From Varroa destructor (lineage: Eukaryota; Arthropoda; Arachnida; Mesostigmata; Varroidae): 64,000 bases of DNA. Position 1 is the first letter of the stretch; every line of letters begins with the position of its first letter. The stretch covers positions 22,660,330 to 22,724,329 of the forward strand of contig NW_019211459.1 of assembly GCF_002443255.2 (NCBI RefSeq), in the 5' to 3' direction. The position numbers and the translations under genes are program-made. Below are positions 52,397 to 64,000 of the stretch, in pieces. A model generated the notes under the pieces. That model was not told where the DNA came from. It saw only the letters and a list, made by a program, of their open reading frames with translations, and searched no databases.

Positions 52397-55300
52397 GGGA
52401 CTTCTTCGTCTGTGTCAAGCAGCTTATCCATTCCGTTCCTCTATCTTCGGTGCCATACGTAGAGTCTCGTACAAGCCCACTTTGCGCCGGCGTGACGCTG
52501 AGGTACATGTTTAGCGAGAGAATAGGAGCACGTTTCCTGAACAGCTCCGATGCCATGTTATCATGTGATGCAGTGATTGTATGCTAGCTAACAGCTACAA
52601 GCGGCAAACCCCTATGAACCTTGCGGAATTGTAAAGACCCATCGTGGCCAACTCGTCCTTTTGTGCCTCGAAGTCCGTCTACTACCTCTGTCATTGCCGT
52701 TGTTGTTGCTTATACTTAATTAGCCGTTTCGTATCTAGGCTGTGTCAGATGCACACTCAAAGCTCTTGTCCAACTTTTATAATATATATGTGCTTTCGAA
52801 GTTCAGTGTTATGCCAAATATCTTTATGCATGTACGAGTCAGTACCATTTGTGGGAGTACGGTCCAGGCTTATAATTTTGCCTACCAGACAAATTTGTAT
52901 ACGAGACTAGGTTCCACGGATGACATAATGGTCATTTTACGCATGTATTCTCTATTCTCCATCGTGAGTGTGGGTGTATATGTGTATGAGTGTTGATATG
53001 GACGCATTTATGTGAGCGCGATACACCGCGAAACCGATAGAGCACGGCCATATTCTCCTAGGAGGCGGGCTGGCGTCTCGTTGTATTCCTTCCTCCCCAT
53101 GTTGTTCGTGCCGTCGGTAGTGTACCTAAATCGCTACGGATATGTTGGTTTAAACTATACTACGCTACTGTTTTTCTCTCGGTCTTCTTTCCACCGGGAC
53201 ACACGGACGAAGGGACAGATAAACAAAAGACTCTAGTGGCCGATTTGCGCACTTAGGCGGGCGCTTACACGAGCCGTTGTGTCCCGGTGGACGCGACCGG
53301 CGAAGCAGTAGTCAATGCGGCCGGAGGCGGGCCGACGACAGGCAATGAACGACCCCCTTCCCTGCCAGAAACAACGCGCACCCTGATCTTTAGTGACAAC
53401 TCTGTCATGGTACAATATTCACTGCTCTCATGAATAGCTACTTCGGCAAGTAGAACATCTTGCGTTGAGCTGAGGCAAAGCTGACCAGCGGAGCCCCATT
53501 CAGCTGGTGTCCGTCTTGAAGGCGGCTTATGCTGTAATTAAGACTCGGTACAAGGGCACGAGTACCATCTTGACATAGGGGCGTACAGGCACTTCGGTCC
53601 TACCGAATTCTTCCTCCCCATATGTTGCCCTAACGAAGAACGAAGACAGCGAAACGGCTACGGTACTAATGACAACAATAACAGTAATAACGCTAATAAA
53701 GTTGGTGCTAATCAATTTGCGATAGGAATAAATTTACTTAAAGACTAAGAGAAATTACTGTTGAAACAAGTGGTTTACATACAATAGAGCAGCTAATACT
53801 CGACTACGTGAGTAACGTAGAGGACTCGTAGGGAAGTTCAACTGTAGAACTCTTCGAGCTTTATATGTTAGCATGTCTTATTAGTATACAGTCGATGTTT
53901 ACGTAAAGCTTGCACAGAAAACGGATTAATGCAGGAATAACTCAAGTTGAGTAATCAGAGAGAATGTGTTCCTACATCCATTGAACGCCGTGTTACACAA
54001 AAACAACAAACGACGTCGAACTGTCCCATTGCTTAATGTGTACCAATTCAGTAGCTGGCTATGACAGTTCTATGTATTTGTGTCGTCCTACTTTATTACC
54101 GATACGAATTTGAACGATACGAACACGTTATAATCTTTTTCTGTTTCATCTGCCTCAAAGGACACGATAAAGGTGCATACAACACGATCCATAAAGGTGT
54201 GCATTATTTGTGCCGTGAACAAAGTTACACGTACACATACAATAACAGATCAGACCAGCAGACCGCGACTATTGGGGGTCATAGCTGCTAGGTAGATCTG
54301 GCTGTACGCACTTCCGAGGGGTGTCTAAGTGATGGACCTGCGACATGCGCGCAAATATCGACAAAGTCTTACTACGAGGCAAACCGATAAAGATGACGAC
54401 TTTCATTGCAAGCTATCGAGAAAGGGTTTTAATATATATCCGCTCTATACAACATGCTGATAACCTGTAACCAGCTGAAATCATCTGTAACCGGTTTTAA
54501 ACCAGTACTAACAGTGATTTCTATTGATAAAGACAGGGCAGTGCTCTATGACTGCAAAAATGAAGCAGTAGTAAACCCAGTTTCTAAGAAACTTTTATTT
54601 TTTTCATTCTTTCCCTCGTTACCTCGCTTTCCGTTAAGTACTTTTACATATAGTCTGTGTATTTTAAGGGAAGATAATTTTGCTAAGCAGATTTTCCTGA
54701 ATAAGTATATTCATCTTTCGCTAGGTTACCACCAGTTGGATCAGCTATTAAATTAATGAGCAACTATGCCCATTGTCAACGATATGCGTGCATTTATATA
54801 TTTTATCTTTGCAGACTAAAAAACAATGCGTTCCTCGCAATACCACAGCATCACTCAGATGACGACAGGTGCGCTTCAAGTGCGCGATAGCGTTAAAATG
54901 CACGAACACGGAAACACGGCGCTTTCCGTCGACGTTATCTTTTAAGCAGAATTGCGCATATAGTGGGTCGTAGTCACCATCTTCACTGTTCCTGTCAACT
55001 GCGTCGCTGGCTGGTCTGTTCGCTAGGTGACATCGTCGTTGCGGCGAGCTCTGACACGACGATCCCAGTATATAACTTCTCTTTGTCACCCTTCGGTAGC
55101 AGAGACGCAACGGCCTGTGATCGTGCCGGTTATGTCGTCCATCCGTTCAAGCGCTCGCTTAATCGTAACTCTATTGGCAACAAAACAGATTAAACCAGAA
55201 TTAACAGGGAACTTACAGCTTAGCCCGTTGCTATTGAACACAAACTGCCATTTGACGGTTTTATCCGCGCAGTTGCATCAGCAAGGTGGGCTTATTCTCA

Positions 55301-55769
55301 CAGGCCACTAGTCTGTCCTAGCGTCTTTTTTTGAAGAAGATAGACAGCGACGCGTGACTCTTGTATAGCTGCGGGCCTGTTAGCTTATGTATATACGCTT
55401 GCTGTTCCTGAGCTTATGGCCAGTCGCTGCATGTCTGGTCGCTCAACTGGCGTGGTCCAGTACACAATGGTAAACGCTCTATTTCCCTAAAGAACCACGT
55501 GTATATATATATATCAGCTCAGTTTAATTTAGCTCGCTGGGATCTGCAGAGAACCGCAAGATCCAAAGATATACGATATATGCGGAGAGCATTGTTGTAG
55601 TGATGAATGTTAAGGAGATCAATGCTGCCGGTAGAGAGGAACTGTCTTTCACACGCCTCCTGTATCTTAGTTCGTCATCCGCTGGACGGGAGTTCTTGCG
55701 TGTGTGCGTCGCTTATGTGTCTGCCGCTTGGATCTGATTTTATCTGACGACGCGAGTTCTACATACACA

Positions 55770-55797
<28 letters not shown>
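55770..55797. repeat. (CT)n microsatellite
   Basis: About fourteen uninterrupted CT units. It produces an Arg/Glu run in a minus-strand open frame (55667-55945) that has no other coding support. Confidence 0.95.
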
Positions 55798-55800
<3 letters not shown>

Positions 55801-56609
55801 CAGGCCCATCTCTCATCTGACCCATCGTGCGGCTCTTTGCTGTGTCGAGCCCTGACGGCCATGCATACGGCATAAGGTGTTCTGACATCAATGGCGTAAG
55901 CAGTACCAACATTAGTAGTGCTATTATCACCATTGTCGCTGCCAAAACGTGAAAGCCGTTAACGTCTGTATCACCGCCTAGCCATCCTCAAGCTAATAAA
56001 GATGACTGCGGCCGAAATTAGGATGGTCGCTCGAGGAACAGCTAACAACCGGAATGGAAACCAAACCATTAACCAAAATTAAACTCAGACGCACAGGATG
56101 TTTCAATCTGCGTACTCAGTTATAAATCAATATCCGACTAGTACAAATGTTTATAATGCATAGTATTAGGGTCACCGTAGTGAAACTGTCGAAGTATAAA
56201 AGTGCTGACCTCACGTCGACCGAGTGACTTACATTATATCTGCGTGTTTTACAAGAAAACGGTCAGCTGTCACATACTGAGCTCATAACCCGTTTCAAGG
56301 TTGGATCACTAACGACAATTAGTAGCAAGGTTGCCAAGAGACGACTGCCGAGTGCCAAGTGTTTGCTTTCATTTGCGACCGCAGTGATTACGTTACAGAT
56401 CAGTCTCAAGCGTCCTAGGCTCAAGGTAGCCGGCCTATTCTAGCATCCCAAGACTTGAAGCTCGAGCCCTTCTAAATGCTGGTTAGTGATAGCATTGGCA
56501 TTGAGAACAGTAATAACGTGGCAAAATATGATTCTTCCTCATTTCGCCCGTGTATATGAGATGCAATAATAATACTATATGTTCTCCCTCTAGAGCGAGA
56601 GTAAGGGTT

Positions 56610-56650
56610 TGTGTATATGTGTATATATATATACACATGTGTGTGTGTAT
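56610..56650. repeat. (TG)n/(TA)n compound microsatellite
   Basis: GTGTATATGTG, then TATATATATACACA, then GTGTGTGTGT. The layout is partly self-complementary. Confidence 0.9.
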
Positions 56651-58510
56651 TTCTAACGAATTTTTGAGTGTAGTCATAGCCTTACAAGGAAACTTTTTAA
56701 AGAAAGCAACATGTTTGGGAAAAATTGGTTTTATTTTCAGAGCATCGAAAGGTTTCTAAAAAGTATAAATGTTTCTATATAGCTTGCTTGGTCATTCAAA
56801 AGGTACAGCATGGATAACCGTATATTGAAGATAGTGCAACCGGCTTGCCTACAGCGCCTGACTTTAGGGTACAAGCAGACAAATTTGTTTTCGGTCAAAT
56901 TTAAAATTAGTAACAGCATAAGGGCGTCTAGCACTTGGTACGTCTATTCAGAACGAATCTACGCCCGAGAGACAATGGAATAAGTTATAAAGTTTAGAAG
57001 TTCATAAAAGCGAGCGTGTACGGTACATGCGCAATACTGTATGTCGCTAGGCAAGTCAGGGGGGCTTCAGCCGCTCTGACCCAATAATGATACGAATAAT
57101 CGGTGCCATTATTACGTTATCATTATGCGCTTCTTAGTTAGTGATATCGTAAAATGATTTATAGCCTGCTCAACCACAGCCTGCTGGGCCATATTATCCT
57201 CATACGAGCTTAAATGAGGACAGTAACAATGGGTTCACATTGATTCAGTCCGATACCGCTGTTACCCCAATGGCTAAGGTCGTACGCAAGGCTTCGTGCA
57301 TTAACGTACTTCAAACAAGAAGTCAATATCAGACCATGTTCTTTACTTGCTGCGTTTTACCTCACGTACGAGTTTTCGAATATTAGCGCCATATAAGAAA
57401 CAATGTCACAGGATGCTTTTTTTAACAAGCGTTCAAAGCAGGAACACGTTGAATTCGTATAGACAACAGAGAATATTCATAGGTTGTTGAAACTATCGGT
57501 TATAAGCCAAATGGGGCACTTCTGGGTGATGATCTTGAGAAAAAATCTGAGAGACATAATCAATCTACGTGAGTGTTAGTGAAACAACACAAGATACTTC
57601 CCCGGATGTAAACGTACATGTAGATGCTCAGGAAAAGCTACTGCGGTCCATTGGATACGTTTATCTGCCTCGTTTTGTACTAACGATGGTTGTACGTAAA
57701 TACAGAAGTATCTACTTGGATGAGTTCTAATCAATCGAAAACACCCTGAAACGATGTCAGGCTCGCAAGTCTGATAGGTGTATATCTTCACGTAGCAATA
57801 AAATTTTGAACGAACTAATACATATTTCTGCTCTACGATAGCCTACTAGAAGTAAGATGTGGAACATTATACCTATCGTGCATTCACCTAGGGGCCACTG
57901 TCGAACGGTAAACAGACATAAAAACATACACCTATTGCAAACGCTGGCGTCGAACACCGTCAGCCTCCGATATAACGACGGGGTAAGGAACGCAAATGGT
58001 TACGAGACAAAATAGCCATCGTTGCGATGACCAATATCTATCGCCATTGCCACTGCTGCTGCTGTCATCGGTACGACGATCGTCGTTCGGTTATTCAATA
58101 CCACCGCAACGTCCTGCGATATGTCTTCTGGTTCGTGTCACCTTCTCGCTCTATAGGGACTGTACACCTGAGATTCCGGCACCGCTTACGCTTCTGCGCG
58201 CCTTCTTCTAGCGACCTCATGTAATCGTTATCGTTGTCATTCTCTAGCCCATCTATCTGCCACTGGGGCTCGATTCGCCATATTTCTCTATTTAGTCCCG
58301 TTTTCCTCCTCTGTGCCGCTATCTTTCGATATATTCGAGGACCTCGCAGCGATCGACGCCGCTGATGTCGTGGCCAGCGGCAACTCTGAGTGAAGGAGAT
58401 TATAAGCATGCCTTACGAATGACTACAGGCCGTGGTTTTTTTGGTCTTGTCGCTATGTTTGTGCATTATACGTATGACCACCTAACCATTTCGATCGGGA
58501 CCTGCTTCCG

Positions 58511-58530
58511 CCGCTGCTGCTGCTGCTGCT
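58511..58530. repeat. (CTG)n trinucleotide run
   Basis: Six CTG units after CCG. The run falls inside the longest open frame of the window, which it makes Cys-rich. Confidence 0.85.
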
Positions 58531-61500
58531 ACTATTTTAGTTCGCACTCCTGCCTGCGTCATCTCTTTTCTTGGCAGAGCGACAGGTCGACCGCGACAGA
58601 TTTGATCTCGGCGTCTTTTCGAAATAGCAGCAGTGGTGGTGAGCACGCAGAATCACGAACCGGCCTGTCCATGCACGCCGGTACCTCGCGGCTGTTTGCG
58701 AATACTCACGGTTGCCGGCCTTCTACAGCGAAGTGTCTGTGTGGTTCGCGCGCGTCAAGCGTCAACAATAAAATCAACGTTCGTCAAGACCCAATCTATT
58801 TGGCCTATGGCTGTCTCTTGCCGGTTTCCCTCTGCTTGTCTTGCTAGGTTATAGGAGGCACAGCTGTTGTCGCGGCGTCCATAATGTTCGTGCGTTTGTT
58901 GTTCAGTACTGACTGGCTGAACAGAACTGTGGTACGAATTAAGGAAACTGTAGTAATTGTTTGGTTTTTCCAAATCAGTAATAAATTCGTTTTCGGATAG
59001 AAAAGGATAAAGATACACGGTTATCTGCGCGACGACAGCAAAAACACAAGAAAGCTAGGGAAAGAGACACCGCCATGATCATTCACTGGAATGCTCATAC
59101 CAGTACGACACACCGGCACTCACCAATAAACGATCGACATATTTTTAGCTATCGCATAGACAGAGACAGCGTCAGCTATTGAGCCTCTTTACTCTGACTC
59201 GGCTGTTATCCTGTTGGTGTCTGTAAAAGGGTAACCGACAGGACTATCGTTATGCTGCTCTATCACACGCAATCGGCATAAAAACCTTGCAGGAACATCT
59301 TTTTTGCTTCCCTTTCCCCCTCCCCTTGCTCCCCTACAAGCTAAAACGGCTAACAAAGCGAAAAGAAGAACAAAGCTTGCACTTCGGAACCAGCCTCTAC
59401 TCTAGTGCTATGGCTACAGTTTTACCGGAACCGTCATACGGTCATTATAAAATCGCTCTGCATACGGCGTGTTTGTTGAGGGGAGCTCGAGACGTATCAT
59501 TAGAAACATGTTCGTGGTCTGCCTGTGTGATTCAGCCTGACTCTTTTTCTGCATTGCTGTGCAAACGATCAGTGATAGGCGAGCGGTGCGTCATTGTGCT
59601 CTAGTAGCTGTTTCCTCCGCAAGCGAAAGTCACTCATAGACATACTATCGGAGTCGCATTACCTCGCTGCCATCGAAAGGGACCTTGCACAACGGTAACG
59701 GATAGCTCACAACAGGCGACGGGCGGGTAGCGTTGTACCATCGATAGATGTCACAACCGATGCGAGCAGGCGTAAGTGACCGAACGTTATACGTCGCACA
59801 ACGACAAAGCAATGCGACCGCTGAGCGATGACGTCACGGAGCCGACGTACTGCAATACGAAGCGTCTTCCTGTCAATGCTTCTTACAATTTGCAGGTACT
59901 ATAGTTATTCGGGGGAATTTATCAGTGTCGAGAGCACGAACTAAAAGGCAAAAATGATAAATCACAGGTAGAACTTGCGAATCGAATTATTGCAGAAAAG
60001 CAGGGCAATATGTAGGAGTGGCTGAAGAGAGCCGGTAGCATTGATTGGGAAGGTTGATTCAGACCCCCCTGATACAGAGCTGATTGTATTAGTAACGGCG
60101 GCTGGGAACTGCTGTCCTTGTCATTGACTAACAAGATAGATATAGCGGGAGACATAAGGACGTTCATTCAATTGATAGCTAGTGTACTAGTTTGTTTACG
60201 TCGATGGCACAGAAATTGTAGGGAACGAAAGAGCGCGGCGAATTGAGTACACGCAAAGCGCGCACTTTTGAATAAACATCGCATGCACTTCTACGCGTTC
60301 TGCTCGAATAGATCAGAAGCTAGAATTTCTTTTACGTACTTTTTACTTTAGTACGGCAAACATTGAGAGACAGATAAATCCACTGCTGAAGCTAGTTGCT
60401 GCTGCGAAAGATAAATTTCGATGACGAGCTTCTGTTTAGAGGTGAAGCCCTCTCGTGGGGTGAGGACGCTGCCTATGGAAGTGATGCAGCTTTAATTGAG
60501 GTGCATTTCGGAAGCCAACAATCGTTTGTTTGAATAAGTGGAAAGCAAGCGTATAATTGGTGAGCGAGCGTAGATAGTCCATCGTCGAAGTCAATTGCGA
60601 TAGAGAGATTTGGCAGACCTACGCGTTGCACGTGAAATGCGGTAGCTGAGCTGATTGTCGCAGACATCGAGACCGATCGAGATACCAGCCTTGCGATACG
60701 TACAAACCGGCCTCTTCATGCATGCCAGCTAGTACCTCGCCGCCGCACACAGTATGGCGATTGGCGCCAACTATTTGAATCTAGTGCAAGAATATATTTT
60801 CCCACGTACTCGGGGGGAATCTAATGGAAAGGAGAAATTTTTAGTTATTAATGAGACGGAGCAGCTATGCACTATGTAAGGGGTAATCTTAATTCGAAAC
60901 AGATATACCGAACGAATGGGACTCATAGAGTACAACAGTGTACCAAGGCTAATTATTCTAAATATATAAGAGGAAAAGTTATTTATGTAGATCCTTTTGC
61001 AATTTAAATATCAATTAAATCTGAACAAAAAATGAAGTTATAATCATTTAAGTTATATGTACATTTTTTAGCACGGGGTGGGATATTAAAATTTGACAAA
61101 AATTTTAGCGAGAAATTCGTTGCAGCATCCATCCGTCGTCTCTTAACACTATAAACAAGTAGTTCGATAGTGCTGCAAATAAATACTTTTATCCGCCATT
61201 CTTGTAGTTGTAATCCTTGCAGAAGAAGATAACAAATATATCATATCGAAAAACAACTTTCGAAACCTGAACGAAGATCAGCTATGTGAGTCTTCGACGC
61301 TTCACAAATTTACATTAAACATAAAAACTTTTTTTGCTCGGGATTGACGGCTTGAAAATTATCGAAAGAATTCAAAAAGTTATACCTTATACCTATGGCC
61401 TTTGAGGAGAAATTACTGGCCGTTTTGAAGAAAAAAAGGTATTGATTGTAATTTAGATCGTCTAGACAAAGTGGCTGGTTTTTTGTCCTTGTTATAGGTT

Positions 61501-62141
61501 TTAAACTTTTTGTTCTTATTTTTTGCATTTTTAGGACTCTACGACCTGTTATCAGCTTGAGAATTAATCTTTTGTTTCTGTATAGTATTAAGGGACACTT
61601 TGATAATTTTACAACAATCAGTATCGTTTCCGAAAAGTCATTTGCAGGTTACAGAAGGAGCATTTAAAGAATTATCAGTTAATGGTTTAGGTTCTGAACG
61701 AAACATATCCACAATTGCCATGAATGATAGTTGATTAAAAAAATACGTTTCTAACACACGCAGGGAACTGCTGAAATATGTTTCGTTTAGATACAATCCT
61801 GCAAAAAGCTCATGAGAAAAGTTTGAATTAACATGCCCAACTCTATCTCTCTCCGTCTATATGAACGGTATGCATTTAAATGGTCTGTACATCTCGGACC
61901 GTTCCAATCTCATACAGGAGACTGAAGCAATATGACGAATTACTGAAAGTTGTTGTTACTGCAATAGCTACACAGCGGTATTGACATAAGGTTAATGAGT
62001 GCTAGGGGAATTGTTACATGCTATATATAACATGGATACGTAAATCGATCAATAGCTTTTTTATCGATCGTTTGCGTATTATTAAAACAACTCCCTGTTT
62101 CGCTCTCTCTGCCGCTATAGCTGTCACAAGGTTATTATTAC

Positions 62142-62285
62142 GATGTCATCATTACTATCATCGTGGTCCTTTCTACCCCATAACCCCCAACCCTTTTCTA
62201 CTGGTGCCGCTATTACTGTCGTGATATCATTATTGTCGTCTTGATGTCATCATTATCATTGCGGTCCCTTCTACCTCACACACCC
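62142..62285. repeat. Diverged tandem duplication with a period of about 101 bp
   Basis: GATGTCATCATTA begins at 62142 and again at 62243. Each copy is followed by a T/C-rich segment with GGTCC and TTCTACC and then a C/A-rich end, so about 45 bp of each unit is clearly related. The spacer also contains degenerate ATCATTATTGTCGTC-type copies. Confidence 0.75.
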
Positions 62286-64000
62286 TACAATACAGCAAAA
62301 TGTCTAAAGTCATCATCAGCGCGACATACTCATGTAAGCTCTCCCGTCATCGACTCCAAGATATATATTAGGGGGACCAGGCTATTTGTCGGAGACTGAC
62401 AGATATCGAATGGCGGCTAGTGCCTTCTCCGTCCGAGTTAGCAGTTCTTTATTGTTTGCATTCTTGACGATTACACTCGGCCATTGCTGTGTCCCCCGTG
62501 CGGCTGCGCCTTTTACAACGGCCAATGATATCGCGCCCTGCAACGTCTCTCAGCTAGTTACCTTTCTAATAACTGCACAACGTCGCCACAGCCGTACAAC
62601 TACCTTCCGTCGCTACTTTGCGCTCTTTGCTCCAACACCGGCAACCACGACCTGACGCCCTTCTGCGGCGATCTAGCCCTCAGCCGCCCTTCCTCTTGTG
62701 ATGATCTGACCGATGTTTGATATGTTCTTGGCGCTGGTCGATTACGTGGCTTGGCCATTTACACGAATTTATTCGGGTGCGGGCTTCATGGAGAAGTACT
62801 TCATTTGTGTGAGTCGGCGTACTCTGGTCTTCTATCATATCCTTCTCAATGAAAACTGGTCTTTATAAAACTCGTGTTAAAGAAATTTTGTGTACGCAGG
62901 TGCGAGTGTAAGCAAAGCATGAGAGTATCTCTGTCCCTAGTGAAATAGCTAAATACCCGAGGTGTTCTGAGCATCATACCAGTTCACGTTGACTTCTGCT
63001 GCTGTTGCTGGTGGAACTGTTTCTATGTTCTAGAAGGAAGCTAAACTGATCATGCAAAACAAGAGCCTCCGTTTGCCAAGAGGTGTTAGTACCCCGGGGT
63101 ATCTTCTCAAAGGCGGTTGTCGTTGTAGCACGGAATAGGAGTTTCCCTAATGGCAAAGCCGCGTGCACCGGTGAGCACTTAAACGTTAGCAGACTCTGCG
63201 TTAGGGGCGACCAGTGACTGGTTTAGCCACTTGACGTAGAAGCAGCAGAAACGCAGCAGGTCGCCCTGCTCTGGAACTTAATTTACATATACATTGGTCC
63301 GATGGATAGAGAGGTTCGTTTGAGGCGGGAAACTGTAGCGACCTTTGTCATGGAGAAGGGCAGAATTAGGACTGAGAGGGGGAAGCGATCAAGCTAGCTG
63401 CTAAACGCCGGTCCTAACAACCGAGGCGAGTTATACTAACTGTATGCGTGGATGACCATATACGTCCAGAAGAGAGTTAGATCTGACACCAACTGCAACA
63501 GAAACGTGGCAGCGACCTCGAGTAGGACGATGACTTTCGTAATCGAAGCTTAAGCGATGGTAGTCGATAACGGAAATCGTGTGTCCATAGCAACAGTTCT
63601 ATTGAATCTATATGCAATTTGCTGCTTTGGTTAGACTTTTGTTAGCTGCCCTTTGTTTTTTCCATGCGGGTACTTGGTCAGGTCTTTGGGGGTTGGCTTC
63701 GTTGCAGATCTCTAATAGGCATCATTTGTGCTAATGATGTAGGCTGAAATAAGACGCAATAACTTTAGACGATTTTCTCGGTCATATTTCTATATACTTG
63801 TAGCTAGTTCTGCTGGTATTTTTTGAAAACACTCGTACCATCATTTCAGTATCGAAATAATGCGGTTCTCAGCGACCGCTTCAGTGAAGAACCTGTTGAA
63901 GCGGTTAAGGATGGCTCAAAGTGACTGAGATTCAGGGCGGCTAATTGTAACATCTGATGAAGTGAAGATGCTGTTGTAACATGTTCGTTTATGAACAGAA

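Larger units (their letters stand above)
49949..64000. other. Non-coding DNA, part 4 (presumed intron or downstream flank)
   Basis: No exon is recognisable and the remainder of RRM1 was not found. Contents include the C-rich quadruplex-type block at 52370-52396, a (CT)n run at 55770-55797, a (TG)/(TA) array at 56610-56650, a CTG run at 58511-58530 and a diverged tandem duplication at 62142-62285. The 160-codon open frame at 58365-58847 is the longest in the window but is Cys/Ser-rich, runs through the CTG repeat and resembles no family I know. Confidence 0.55.

Noticed and set aside
58365..58847. Longest open frame in the window, 160 codons
   Set aside because: It is Cys/Ser-rich because of the CTG run, has no domain or splice signals, and its length is within chance expectation for 64 kb read in six frames.
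1..64000. tRNA, rRNA, snRNA, CRISPR arrays and prokaryotic operons
   Set aside because: I looked for B-box-like GGTTCGANTCC, conserved U6 and 5S segments and regularly spaced repeats and found none. Coding density is far too low for a prokaryote.

Overview
The window looks like eukaryotic nuclear DNA that is almost entirely non-coding. There are no long open frames, no operon-like packing and no rRNA, tRNA or CRISPR structure. The longest open frame is about 160 codons and no unspliced frame carries a domain I can recognise. The only confident coding feature is a 41-nt internal exon at 11702-11742 on the + strand. It encodes KMFIGGLSWQTAP, the start of the first RNA-recognition motif (RRM1) of a Musashi-family RNA-binding protein. 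The KMFIGGL form resembles Rbp6/MSI2-type members more than the KLFVGGL form of Drosophila msi (recalled, not searched). The exon has a TACTAAC branch-point match, a pyrimidine tract, a CAG acceptor and a CAG|GTACGT donor.

The organism is probably an arthropod. CpG is common, simple repeats are mostly (AT)n, (AC)n, (CT)n and (CAG)n, and the local gene structure is very intron-rich. An acarine (mite or tick) or similar genome would fit, but the taxon is a guess from composition and one short exon.

Layout. Positions 1-11701 lie upstream of the exon and are presumably intron and/or 5' flank. They hold a 65-bp (AT)n array, a CTG run, a purine-rich tract, a CAG/CGG run and a GTAAGT-bearing AG|GT site. 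Positions 11743-64000 lie downstream. I could not find the next expected exon (the rest of RRM1, including the RNP1 motif RGFGFV), so the following intron may exceed 52 kb. That region holds microsatellites, a perfect 21-bp foldback hairpin (25574-25622), a C-rich block whose complement is a strong G-quadruplex motif (52370-52396), a roughly 100-bp-period duplication (62142-62285) and several abutting AG|GT sites that could be recursive-splicing ratchet points.

I found no undescribed multi-gene system. The most interesting items are structural or regulatory: the perfect hairpin, the quadruplex block, and the possible recursive splice sites in what appears to be a giant intron. Six-frame reading by eye cannot exclude other small exons.
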